NCBI GenBank assembly: GCA_002862805.1
Contig: PKEA01000060.1
Coordinates: 1-51,193, forward strand
From: Flavobacteriaceae bacterium
GTDB lineage: Bacteria; Bacteroidota; Bacteroidia; Flavobacteriales; Flavobacteriaceae
Length of the DNA: 51,193 bases
Direction of reading: 5' to 3'
The notes beneath the pieces were generated by a model. That model was not told where the DNA came from and did no database searches. It saw only the letters and a list, made by a program, of their open reading frames with translations. Shown one piece after another: positions 8,644 through 15,828 of this stretch. A program made the translations under genes and the position numbers. The stretch's first letter is position 1; each line of letters starts with the position of its first letter.

Positions 8644-9093
8644 ATGAAAAATATATTTTTACCAATTTTTGCTTTTTTTCTTTTAATTATTTCTTGTAAA
8701 AGTGTTGTTGAATCAAATAACGAAAGAAACACGATAGAGAGTAAACTTGAATTGAAAAACTCAAAATGGCGTTTAATTAAACTAAATGGAAAAAATATTG
8801 TAGAAAATGAAAATTCTAAAAGAAATTTTGGAATTATTTTTACCACTGAAGGGATATTTTCGGCTTTTGTAGGCTGTAATAGTATATCTGGTAATTACGA
8901 AATAAAAGAAGATAAAAATAGAATTATTTTTTCAAAAATAATTACAACTATGATGGCTTGTGAAGAAATGAACACTGAACAAGAACTATTATCAATTTTG
9001 GATATTACTGATAATTATAATTTTGATGGAAAAACATTGAAATTAAATAAAGCAAGAATGTCTCATTTAGCCGAATTCGAATTAATAAAATAA
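8644..9093 (+). CDS. META-domain lipoprotein (HslJ-like)
   Basis: A 149-residue envelope lipoprotein. The N-terminus (MKNIFLPIFAFFLLIISCKS) is a signal peptide ending in an LIISC lipobox, so Cys18 should be lipidated. The mature part is a META domain: KWRLIKLNGK at its start, FVGCNSISGNY in the middle and a conserved KIITTMMAC segment, as in HslJ. Family role is unclear; HslJ is linked to stress and antibiotic tolerance in enterics. It starts 99 nt from the divergent dapD gene and lies 6 nt before ruvX, so it may lead the short plus-strand run. Confidence 0.82.
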   Translation: MKNIFLPIFAFFLLIISCKSVVESNNERNTIESKLELKNSKWRLIKLNGKNIVENENSKRNFGIIFTTEGIFSAFVGCNSISGNYEIKEDKNRIIFSKIITTMMACEEMNTEQELLSILDITDNYNFDGKTLKLNKARMSHLAEFELIK

Positions 9094-9099
9094 ATACCT

Positions 9100-9516
9100 A
9101 TGCCTAGAATTCTATCATTAGATTATGGAATAAAACGAACAGGAATTGCAGTTACTGATGAAATGCAAATTATTGCTTCGGGCTTAACGACTGTAGCTTC
9201 AAACGAGTTGATTTTGTTTTTAAAAGATTATTTTTCCAAAGAAAAGGTGGAAAAAGTTATTATAGGGGAACCAAAACAAATGAATGGAATGCCATCTGAA
9301 AGTGCACCTATTATTGAAAAGTTTATTAAGCATTTTTTGAAAGAATTTCCTGAAATGCCTTTAGATAGAATAGATGAACGTTTTACCTCTAAAATGGCTT
9401 TTCAAACAATGATTGATAGTGGTTTAAAGAAAAAACAAAGGCAAAATAAAGCACTCGTTGATGAAATTGCAGCAACAATTATGTTGCAAGATTATATGTC
9501 TAAAAGTCGCTTTTAA
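9100..9516 (+). CDS. ruvX: RuvX/YqgF-family Holliday junction resolvase-like nuclease
   Basis: RNase H-fold nuclease implicated in 16S rRNA 5' maturation and described as a putative Holliday junction resolvase. The 138 residues carry the family blocks: ILSLDYGIKRTGIAVTD with the catalytic Asp, VIIGEPKQMNG, DRIDERFTSKMA with the acidic pair, and VDEIAATIMLQDYM with the last acidic residue. Length is typical. It starts 6 nt after the META lipoprotein stop, so the two are likely co-transcribed. Confidence 0.93.
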   Translation: MPRILSLDYGIKRTGIAVTDEMQIIASGLTTVASNELILFLKDYFSKEKVEKVIIGEPKQMNGMPSESAPIIEKFIKHFLKEFPEMPLDRIDERFTSKMAFQTMIDSGLKKKQRQNKALVDEIAATIMLQDYMSKSRF

Positions 9517-9560
9517 CGTATAATTACACTATTTTCATTTTTCAACTCACTATAAATTAC

Positions 9561-9568
9561 TATTTTTG
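9561..9568 (+). promoter_or_regulatory. Promoter -7 box (TATTTTTG) for def
   Basis: Exact TAnnTTTG match, 27 nt before the def ATG. A TTTT lies at the -33 position (9538-9541) with a 19-nt spacer. The TTG at its end is an apparent in-frame start for def but is better read as the promoter box. Confidence 0.6.
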
Positions 9569-9595
9569 CCAACTAATTATTTAAAAAAGAATACA

Positions 9596-10183
9596 ATGAT
9601 TTTACCAGTTTACGGATATGGAGAGCCTGTTTTAAGAAAACATTGCGAAGAAATTACTAAAGATTATCCAAATCTTAAAGAAATCATTGCCAATATGTAT
9701 GAAACGATGTATCATGCACATGGAGTTGGACTAGCTGCACCTCAAGTAGGTTTGCCAATTAGAATTTTTTTAGTAGATACAGAACCCTTTAGTGATAGTG
9801 ATGATGTTTCTAAAGAGGAAGCTGTTGAATTGAAAAAATTTAAACAAACATTTATTAACGCTACAATTCTTAAAGAAGAAGGAGATATTTGGGCTTTTAA
9901 TGAAGGATGTCTAAGTATTCCTGATGTTCGTGAAGATGTTTTTAGACACGATACAATTACAATCGAATACTTTGATGAAGATTTCAACAAGAAAACTGAA
10001 GTTTTTAACGGTTTAATCGCTAGAGTAATTCAACATGAATACGACCATATTGAAGGTATACTTTTTACTGACCATGTTTCTACTTTAAAGAAAAAATTAA
10101 TTGGTAAAAAATTACAAAACATAATGGACGGTAAAGCAAGACCTGATTATAAAATGAAGTTTGCTAACAAAAAAGGAAGATAA
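9596..10183 (+). CDS. def: Peptide deformylase
   Basis: Iron-type metalloenzyme that removes the N-formyl group from nascent proteins at the ribosome. All three motifs are present in 195 residues: GVGLAAPQVG (GxGxAAxQ), EGCLSIP with the metal-binding Cys, and HEYDHIEG with two metal-binding His and the catalytic Glu. An insertion rich in Asp and Glu lies between motifs 1 and 2 (DTEPFSDSDDVSKEEAVE), as in Bacteroidetes enzymes. I chose ATG 9596, since the alternative TTG 9566 falls in the -7 promoter box. Confidence 0.95.
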   Translation: MILPVYGYGEPVLRKHCEEITKDYPNLKEIIANMYETMYHAHGVGLAAPQVGLPIRIFLVDTEPFSDSDDVSKEEAVELKKFKQTFINATILKEEGDIWAFNEGCLSIPDVREDVFRHDTITIEYFDEDFNKKTEVFNGLIARVIQHEYDHIEGILFTDHVSTLKKKLIGKKLQNIMDGKARPDYKMKFANKKGR

Positions 10184-10186
10184 TTT

Positions 10187-10217
10187 TTTGCTTTTTTAAA
10201 TAAAGATTAGATATTTG
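10187..10217 (+). promoter_or_regulatory. Promoter (-33 TTTG, 19-nt spacer, -7 GATATTTG) for the DUF5606 gene
   Basis: TTTG at 10187-10190 and GATATTTG at 10210-10217 (7 of 8 to TAnnTTTG) are 19 nt apart, the standard Bacteroidetes spacing, with the ATG 23 nt further on. It begins just after the def stop, so this gene can be transcribed independently. Confidence 0.55.
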
Positions 10218-10240
10218 CCAACCTTAATAAAATTACAATA

Positions 10241-10669
10241 ATGAGTATTCAAAAAATATTAGCTATATCTGGGAAACCAGGATTATTTGAACTAAAAATT
10301 CAAACTCGTACAGGATTTGTTGCAGAATCTTTATTAGACGGAAAAAGAATAACTGTAAGTATGAGAAGTAATGTAAGTTTACTTTCTGAAATTGCGGTTT
10401 ATACTTATTCTGAAGAAGTTCGTTTAGCCGAAGTTTTTAAAGCAATTGCAGTAAAAGAAAACGACGGACCAACTATTTCTCACAAAGAAGATGATGCTAA
10501 ATTAAAATCATATTTTCGTGAAGTTTTACCTGAGTTTGATGAAGATAGAGTATACACTTCTGATATAAAGAAAATTATTAACTGGTATAATTTGTTACAA
10601 GCTAAAGGATTAGTCAGTGTTGAGGCTTTGTCTCAGGAAGAAAAACCAGCTGAAGAATCTGCTGAATAA
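10241..10669 (+). CDS. DUF5606-domain protein of unknown function
   Basis: A 142-residue cytoplasmic protein I recognise as the Bacteroidetes DUF5606 family; its function is not known. The conserved N-terminus is MSIQKILAISGKPGLFELKI, followed by a short beta-rich region (GKRITVSMRSNVSLLSEIAVYTY) and a helical part ending in an IKKIINWYNLLQ segment. The C-terminal tail is acidic (EEKPAEESAE). No signal peptide or membrane segment. It follows def after 57 nt with its own probable promoter, and a strong hairpin ends the transcript 20 nt after the stop. Confidence 0.75.
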   Translation: MSIQKILAISGKPGLFELKIQTRTGFVAESLLDGKRITVSMRSNVSLLSEIAVYTYSEEVRLAEVFKAIAVKENDGPTISHKEDDAKLKSYFREVLPEFDEDRVYTSDIKKIINWYNLLQAKGLVSVEALSQEEKPAEESAE

Positions 10670-10689
10670 TTCATATTTTTTATAAATAA

Positions 10690-10720
10690 AAAGTCCTCAT
10701 AAAGTGAGGACTTTTTTTAT
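10690..10720. terminator. Bidirectional intrinsic terminator
   Basis: A 9-bp stem, AAGTCCTCA/TGAGGACTT (10691-10699 and 10705-10713), has a 5-nt loop, a T-run on the plus strand and an A-run on the other side. It separates the convergent DUF5606 and histidine kinase genes. Confidence 0.9.
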
Positions 10721-10721
10721 T

Positions 10722-12797
10722 TTAATATTTAGATTCAATAAAATTATTGATAAGTTTTATTAGCTCATTTTTATTAATAGGTTTTGATAAATATTCATTG
10801 CACCCCACTTTTTTAGAGTTGATAAAATCGTCTTCAAAAATATAAGCAGATTGAGCTATGATATAAACCGATTTATTAAACTTTCTTATTTCCATTGTTG
10901 CTTCTAAACCATCAATTTCAGGCATTTTAATATCCATTAATATAAGATCAATATCTTTTTGTTCTTTACAAATTTCAATGGCTTGTTTACCATTTTCAGC
11001 ATGAACAATTTCATGCCCTAGTTTTGATAATAAAGTAGATAAATAGGTTAGGCTTATGATATCGTCTTCAGCAATTAATATCTTAATTTTTTTGTTACTT
11101 TTTAAAGTCTCTGTTTCATTTTTTTCTTGAGAAGCATCATCATTTTTTATGATAGTTTTGTTTAGTGGAATGGTAAAATAGAAACAAGATCCTTTATTAA
11201 CTTCAGACTCTACCCAAATTTCACCCTCTAACATTTCTACATAAGCTTTTGCAATAGAAAGACCTAATCCAGAACCTTGAAAGGCGTTTTTATCTTCAAT
11301 ATCTGCCTGTATAAATCTATTAAAAATAGCTTCATGTCTATCTTTAGGAATTCCAATTCCAGTATCTTTAATAAAGAATAAGTAATTTTCTTGATTTATC
11401 TTATAACCAATTGTAATCTCTCCAATTTCAGTAAATTTTATGGCATTCTTAATTAAATTAGTTAATATTGAATTGAATTTATTTCTATCAGTAAGTATCT
11501 TTAAATCTTGCGTATTAGGTTCTATTTCTAGTTTTAAACTTACTTTATTTTCATCACATTCAATTTTAAAGAAATTATACAAATCATAAATAACTTCATT
11601 AATATTAACCTGTTCATTTGTTATATGCATTTGCTGTGCATCAATCTTTGAAATGTCAATAATATCATTTATGGTATTTAAAAGTCTTTCACCACTTTTA
11701 CTAATAATGTCAATGTATAAAGACTTTTCTTCATTTGTTAAATCTGCTTCTTTTAATAAAGTGGTAAAGCCAATTATACCATTCATAGGTGTTCTTATTT
11801 CGTGACTCATATTTGCTAAAAAAGCCGATTTTAATAATTCACTTTCTTCGGCTTTAACTTTAGCTTCATAGAGTTCATCTGTTCTTTTTTTAATTCTTCT
11901 TTTTAAAATTAAATTAAAACTTAAAGTTATTGCTAAACAGAATAAGGCAATAGCTGTAATGATTAAAATTTTATTTAAGTTTTTTTCGAAGTAGCTTTTT
12001 TTATGTAGTGTACTAGAGTTGATCCATTTTTCGTACATTTCTTTCCTGTCTTTTGGATCAATTTTTTTAAAAAGTTTATTAATGATTGAAAATAGTTCAG
12101 GAGAATCTTTTCTACATGCAAAAGATATGTTCCATGAGTAATTTAATTCTGTTGCCCATTCAAGATTATTAATGCCATATTTTTCAACAATATAACTAGC
12201 AGACATTAAATCAGTAACTGTTCCATCAGCTTGGCCAAGAGAAGTCTTGAGTATTGCGGCTAATTCATCTTCACATTCAATTATTTCAGCTTTTGGGTAT
12301 TTTTTTCTAATGAAATCAATACTTGCATAGCCTTTAACAATTGCAAGTTTCATTTTATTAATTTCACTTTTATCTTTAAAGTTTCTATTGTTCTTAATAA
12401 TTACTACTAATGGCGACTTTAGATAGGGTTCAGAGAATAATAAGTACTTTTCTCTTTCTTTTGTTTTTTGAATAGCGCCAACAAAATCAGTTTCATTGTT
12501 TTTAAGCCCAACTAATAAATCATTCCAAGTTTTAAATTTTGTTTTTTGAAATTCAATATTAAGCTCTTCTTCAAATAATTCAATATAGTCTGAAATTAAG
12601 CCTTTATGATTTCCATCTTCATCAAGATAATCCATGGGTGGCCAAAATGGATTTGGAGCATATTTAATTGAATTTTTATTATTTGTTAACCATTCAATTT
12701 CATTTTTAGATAAGTCGTTATAAATAGTTGATTTTTGTGCGTAGATTACTATTGGAAAAAAAATAAGTAAAATAAAAAATAGTTTAAATCGAATCAT
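10722..12797 (-). CDS. Hybrid sensor histidine kinase with periplasmic solute-binding sensor domain
   Basis: A membrane sensor that phosphorylates its own fused receiver. Order in 691 residues: signal peptide (MIRFKLFFILLIFFPIVIYAQ); a periplasmic SBP_bac_3-like domain, about 40-260 (NPFWPPMDYLDEDGNHKGLI and TDFVGAIQKTKEREKYLLFS); one membrane helix about 272-297; HisKA with FLANMSHEIRTPMNG; HATPase with NLIKNAIKF, DTGIGIP and GSGLGLSIAKAY; and a receiver with ILIAEDD, phospho-acceptor Asp in ILMDIKMPEIDG and Lys in LSKPINK. The layout is BvgS-like but with a single binding domain and no C-terminal HPt domain. No response regulator is adjacent, so the partner is elsewhere. Ligand unknown; amino acids or related small molecules are possible. 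Confidence 0.92.
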   Translation of the reverse strand: MIRFKLFFILLIFFPIVIYAQKSTIYNDLSKNEIEWLTNNKNSIKYAPNPFWPPMDYLDEDGNHKGLISDYIELFEEELNIEFQKTKFKTWNDLLVGLKNNETDFVGAIQKTKEREKYLLFSEPYLKSPLVVIIKNNRNFKDKSEINKMKLAIVKGYASIDFIRKKYPKAEIIECEDELAAILKTSLGQADGTVTDLMSASYIVEKYGINNLEWATELNYSWNISFACRKDSPELFSIINKLFKKIDPKDRKEMYEKWINSSTLHKKSYFEKNLNKILIITAIALFCLAITLSFNLILKRRIKKRTDELYEAKVKAEESELLKSAFLANMSHEIRTPMNGIIGFTTLLKEADLTNEEKSLYIDIISKSGERLLNTINDIIDISKIDAQQMHITNEQVNINEVIYDLYNFFKIECDENKVSLKLEIEPNTQDLKILTDRNKFNSILTNLIKNAIKFTEIGEITIGYKINQENYLFFIKDTGIGIPKDRHEAIFNRFIQADIEDKNAFQGSGLGLSIAKAYVEMLEGEIWVESEVNKGSCFYFTIPLNKTIIKNDDASQEKNETETLKSNKKIKILIAEDDIISLTYLSTLLSKLGHEIVHAENGKQAIEICKEQKDIDLILMDIKMPEIDGLEATMEIRKFNKSVYIIAQSAYIFEDDFINSKKVGCNEYLSKPINKNELIKLINNFIESKY

Positions 12798-12959
12798 ATT
12801 TGTTGATTTAAATTCAGTTAAATTATTAAAAAACCAAATATTATTAGTAAAAATAGAAAAATATTTAAATTAAATAAAATTCTTACGTAAAAATAACTCT
12901 CTAAACAGCAAAGTTTAACCTTTAATTATTTTGGAAAGGGTTAAGTTAATTTATTTCTT

Positions 12960-12967
12960 TAATTTTG
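12960..12967 (+). promoter_or_regulatory. Promoter -7 box (TAATTTTG) for mazG
   Basis: Exact TAnnTTTG match 28 nt before the mazG ATG. The rest of the divergent gap 12798-12995 shows only AT-rich DNA. Confidence 0.5.
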
Positions 12968-12995
12968 ATTTTGATAAATTTTAAGACAAACTATA

Positions 12996-13772
12996 ATGAA
13001 TAATCGCCGACAACTTCAATTAGATGCTTTCAATCGTTTATTAGATATAATGGATGATTTACGTGAAAAATGTCCTTGGGATAAAAAACAAACCCTAGAA
13101 AGTTTACGCCATTTAACTATTGAAGAAACTTATGAGTTAGGCGATGCTATTTTAGATAATGATTTGCCAGAAATTAAAAATGAATTAGGTGATTTATTAC
13201 TGCATATTATTTTTTATGCAAAAATAGGAAGCGAAACAGGTGATTTTGATATTGCAGATGTTGCTAATTCAATTTGTGATAAACTAATTGATAGACATCC
13301 GCATATTTATGGTGATGTTGTGGTAGAAGATGAAGAAGAAGTAAAACGCAATTGGGAAAAACTGAAACTAAAAGAAGGTAGAAAATCGGTTTTAGAAGGC
13401 GTGCCAAAAAGTTTACCAGCATTAGTAAAAGCAAGTCGTATTCAAGATAAAGTAAAAGGTGTAGGTTTTGACTGGGAAAAACCAGAACAAGTTTGGGAAA
13501 AAGTACAAGAAGAACTAAACGAACTACAAGATGAAGTTGCAGAAGGCAATCAAGATAAAATGGAAGCCGAATTTGGCGATGTTTTGTTTTCTATGATAAA
13601 CTATGCTCGTTTTTTAAAAATAAATCCTGAAGATGCTCTAGAACGCACCAATAAAAAATTCATGAAACGATTTATGTATTTAGAAAGTAAAGCTATCGAA
13701 TTAGGAAAAAACCTATCTGATATGACTTTAGCTGAAATGGATGTTTTTTGGGAAGAAGCGAAGCGACTTTAA
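12996..13772 (+). CDS. mazG: Nucleoside triphosphate pyrophosphohydrolase MazG
   Basis: Hydrolyses NTPs to NMP and pyrophosphate; in E. coli it affects (p)ppGpp levels and nucleotide quality control. Two tandem MazG domains fill the 258 residues: the first with CPWDKKQTLESLRHLTIEE, EETYEL and ELGDLLLH; the second with VQEELNELQDEV and EAEFGDVLFSMINYAR. The paired acidic EExxE/ExxD metal sites are intact in both halves, and the length equals the full-length family. The gene stands alone on the plus strand. Confidence 0.93.
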   Translation: MNNRRQLQLDAFNRLLDIMDDLREKCPWDKKQTLESLRHLTIEETYELGDAILDNDLPEIKNELGDLLLHIIFYAKIGSETGDFDIADVANSICDKLIDRHPHIYGDVVVEDEEEVKRNWEKLKLKEGRKSVLEGVPKSLPALVKASRIQDKVKGVGFDWEKPEQVWEKVQEELNELQDEVAEGNQDKMEAEFGDVLFSMINYARFLKINPEDALERTNKKFMKRFMYLESKAIELGKNLSDMTLAEMDVFWEEAKRL

Positions 13773-13810
13773 TTTACAGTGTTCAGTTGTCAGTAATTAG
13801 TAATTGATGT

Positions 13811-13850
13811 CGTCAGTTCGAGTGATTTCGAAGAAATCGTATCGAGAACT
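13811..13850. repeat. Dispersed palindromic repeat (REP-like)
   Basis: The arms AGTTCGAGTGATTTC and GAAATCGTATCGAGAACT form an imperfect palindrome around AAG. I recognise the CAGTTCGAGTGATTTCG / ATCGAGAACT type as a repeat scattered between genes in many Flavobacteriaceae. It lies between mazG and the ABM gene and could fold as an RNA hairpin. Confidence 0.6.
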
Positions 13851-13877
13851 ATTCATAATTTTAAATTCATAATTAAG

Positions 13878-14165
13878 ATGTACTACGTTGTAATTTTTAC
13901 CTCAATACGAACAGAAACAGAAGAAGGCTATGCTGAAATGGCTGAAAAAATGGAGCAATTAGCCAAACAACAACCTGGTTTTATAGGTGTTGAAAGTGCT
14001 CGAAATGAAATAGGAATTACAGTATCTTATTGGGAAAGTTTAGAAGCTATAAAAAACTGGAAAATGAACTTAGATCATTTGGAAGCTCAACAAAAAGGTA
14101 GAAGCACATGGTATAAAAACTATAAAGTTCGTATTGCAAAAGTAGAACGCGAATATGAGTTTTAA
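13878..14165 (+). CDS. Antibiotic biosynthesis monooxygenase (ABM)-domain protein
   Basis: A 95-residue cytoplasmic protein of the dimeric alpha/beta-barrel ABM fold. It shows MYYVVIFTSIRTETEEGY at the N-terminus, AKQQPGFIGVESARNEIGIT and VSYWESLEAIKNWK in the middle, and a late GRSTWYKNYKVRIAKV strand. Family members include small monooxygenases and haem-degrading enzymes, but many, including this close flavobacterial type, have no known substrate. Its stop codon TAA (14163-14165) is also the first three bases of the attC-like element. That element lies directly after it, so the gene's 3' end is shaped by that junction. Confidence 0.8.
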   Translation: MYYVVIFTSIRTETEEGYAEMAEKMEQLAKQQPGFIGVESARNEIGITVSYWESLEAIKNWKMNLDHLEAQQKGRSTWYKNYKVRIAKVEREYEF

Positions 14166-14301
14166 CGTTTTGCGGCTATAAGAAGTTGCGTACTTCATTC
14201 ACTGCCAATTACAAGTATAGATAAAACTTTGATTCAACAATTACCATTTCTGATAAATCCTATGACTAGCAATTTCTTGTAACCGCTGTTGTGTGTTAGT
14301 T
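14160..14301. repeat. Large imperfect inverted repeat resembling an integron attC site (element A)
   Basis: Outer TAAC (14163-14166) pairs with GTTA (14295-14298). Unpaired spacers of 5 and 8 nt come next, then 18-nt arms GCGGCTATAAGAAGTTGC (14172-14189) and GCAATTTCTTGTAACCGC (14269-14286) that match at 15 of 18 positions. About 79 nt lie between the arms. This nested order (R-box-like pair, unpaired spacer, L-box-like pair, variable loop) is that of attC sites. GTTAGTT and TTTTAAC each match 6 of 7 positions of the core-site consensus. A dispersed flavobacterial repeat without recombination function is the alternative. Confidence 0.6.
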
Positions 14302-14303
14302 TT

Positions 14304-15155
14304 TTAATATTCAAATTCGTCAGTTTTATTTTCAAAAAACCAAGTAATATATTCATTTCGAATATTATTTAAATTTAATTCGGTAATTAATTTTGCTTTT
14401 TTTGGTAATATTTTTAATAAAATGAGATTCACATTTAAGTTAATTGCCGAAAAACTTTTATTTTCTATTGTGTTTACTTTTTTATTCTTTTGGTCGATTT
14501 CGATATAATTAATTTGGATTGGTTGTCCACAATAATTGAAAAAATCTAAATTATATAGTTTTGTTTCTTTTTCAGTGAATGTTATAATTCCTAAATTATT
14601 CCATCCGTCAAGAGTTAATGATGTTATGTTTAAGTCTGGTTTATTAAGCTTCAAATATTCGTCAAAATATTTATAGTTTTGAATTTCTGAATATTTTTTT
14701 TCAGCATCACTGTTTTCATCATAATCATTTTTTAAATAACTTTTATAACCATTTTGCTTTGCGATTTTTAAAATTTCTTTTTTAGTTGATTTTGTGAAAT
14801 TTTGCATTAAAAATTCTTCTGTGAAATTATCTTCGTTATTGTTTAATGAAGTTAAAAGATAATTAATATTGCTTTTTGGAATGGTTTTATAATTTGAAGT
14901 TTTTACTTGTATTGTGTCATTTGAGAAGACTTTATTATATACTTTATCGTTTATTTTAAGATGTAAAGAGATTTTGAAATCACCATTTTCTGTTTTAGTT
15001 AATTCAAAAATTTCGCTCCTTGAGTAAATGCCGTTATTTCCCCAAGAAGAGCCACCGAACGAGTATGAAAATTTTATTTTGTTTATACTGTCAAAGGTTT
15101 GTGAAAATATAAAACTTCCATGAAAAAGTATAAAAAATAAAAAGATTTTTCTCAT
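14304..15155 (-). CDS. Secreted protein of unknown function between attC-like repeats
   Basis: I do not recognise this 283-residue protein. It has a cleavable signal peptide (MRKIFLFFILFHGSFIFSQ, cut probably after SQ) and no lipobox or membrane helix, so it should be periplasmic or secreted. The mature part is rich in Lys, Asn and Ile, with possible beta-rich segments at the start (KIKFSYSFGGSSWGNNGIYS) and a SLTLDGWNNLGIITFTEKE stretch near residue 190. There is no T9SS sorting domain. The gene is a lone minus-strand unit: its stop is 3 nt from element A and its start lies between two related repeats, the arrangement expected of a mobile gene cassette. Confidence 0.7.
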   Translation of the reverse strand: MRKIFLFFILFHGSFIFSQTFDSINKIKFSYSFGGSSWGNNGIYSRSEIFELTKTENGDFKISLHLKINDKVYNKVFSNDTIQVKTSNYKTIPKSNINYLLTSLNNNEDNFTEEFLMQNFTKSTKKEILKIAKQNGYKSYLKNDYDENSDAEKKYSEIQNYKYFDEYLKLNKPDLNITSLTLDGWNNLGIITFTEKETKLYNLDFFNYCGQPIQINYIEIDQKNKKVNTIENKSFSAINLNVNLILLKILPKKAKLITELNLNNIRNEYITWFFENKTDEFEY

Positions 15156-15190
15156 TGAATTCTGGTTTACGTTCAGCTAAAATGACACAC

Positions 15191-15255
15191 AACTAACATA
15201 TACCCGCTATAAACAAACGGTTATAAATAATTGTTATCGTTTGTAATTGTTTATA
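15191..15255. repeat. Second attC-like half-site with inverted repeat (element B)
   Basis: TAAC-N5-CCCGCTATAA at 15194-15212 aligns with TAAC-N5-GCGGCTATAA of element A (14163-14181) in the same orientation, 1,031 bp away. A perfect 9-bp inverted repeat follows: TATAAACAA (15208-15216) and TTGTTTATA (15247-15255). The far GTTA end is not clear, so this copy looks shortened or degraded. It lies 36 nt upstream of the unknown secreted-protein gene and just after the GNAT gene, both on the minus strand. Confidence 0.5.
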
Positions 15256-15301
15256 AATCCAAATATAAGAAAATTACTAAGGTCTATTTTTGAAAATTAT
15301 T

Positions 15302-15733
15302 TTAATTTATCTTCTTTTGAAAGTGAAAACCTAAAACTTTATAACCATTTTGAAAGTAAAATTTATGTGCTCTATCGCTTTGCACATAAGCATTTAGCTC
15401 AACGGTTTTGCAACTATTCTTAATTGCCCAATTTTCAATATGCGAAACAAATAGTTTTCCTAGTCCACCAGAACGAATGGTTTCATCAATTACAAAATGA
15501 TCTATTTCTAATTGTTTTCCAGAATAAATACGAACGGTAATCCATGCGCCCGAAATTCCAACTAACTTTTCATCTTGATACAAACCAAAGCAATGGTAAT
15601 TTTCAAATTTAAATATTTCATTTAAACTATTTTCTATTTCTTCAATAGGTTTATCTGGATTAAGAAGTTTACCAAAAGGAGCAATTTCTTTTATATTAGA
15701 TTTTGATAGTTTTTTAAATTGAATGTTTTGCAT
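15302..15733 (-). CDS. GNAT-family N-acetyltransferase
   Basis: Acetyl-CoA-dependent acetyltransferase with unknown acceptor. The 143 residues form one GNAT domain: KLVGISGAWITVRI (strands 2-3), LEIDHFVIDETIRSGGLGKL with the acetyl-CoA-binding R-x-x-G-L/I-G loop, VELNAYVQSDRAHKFYFQNG and GYKVLGFHF at the end. It has its own TATATTTG -7 box and no operon partner. It ends 46 nt before element B, on the same strand as the unknown secreted-protein gene. Such small acetyltransferases are common cargo of gene cassettes, which is suggestive only. Confidence 0.85.
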   Translation of the reverse strand: MQNIQFKKLSKSNIKEIAPFGKLLNPDKPIEEIENSLNEIFKFENYHCFGLYQDEKLVGISGAWITVRIYSGKQLEIDHFVIDETIRSGGLGKLFVSHIENWAIKNSCKTVELNAYVQSDRAHKFYFQNGYKVLGFHFQKKIN

Positions 15734-15754
15734 TATACACTTTTATAAGTTCAT

Positions 15755-15762
15755 CAAATATA
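15755..15762 (-). promoter_or_regulatory. Promoter -7 box (TATATTTG) for the GNAT gene
   Basis: Exact TAnnTTTG match on the minus strand, 21 nt before the ATG. It is only about 15 nt downstream of the DUF349 terminator, so the GNAT gene is insulated and separately transcribed. Confidence 0.6.
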
Positions 15763-15775
15763 AAACTTTTAAAGC

Positions 15776-15807
15776 AAAAAATCCTGCTAATTGATTAGCA
15801 GGATTTT
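15776..15807 (-). terminator. Intrinsic terminator after the DUF349 gene
   Basis: A 13-bp stem, AAAATCCTGCTAA/TTAGCAGGATTTT, with a 4-nt loop; on the minus strand it is followed by a run of six T. It lies 21 nt after the DUF349 stop. Confidence 0.88.
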
Positions 15808-15828
15808 ATATTTACTATTATTATCTAA

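Noticed and set aside
14160..15255. An integron integrase near the attC-like elements
   Set aside because: None of the genes in the window is a tyrosine recombinase; any integrase would be elsewhere.
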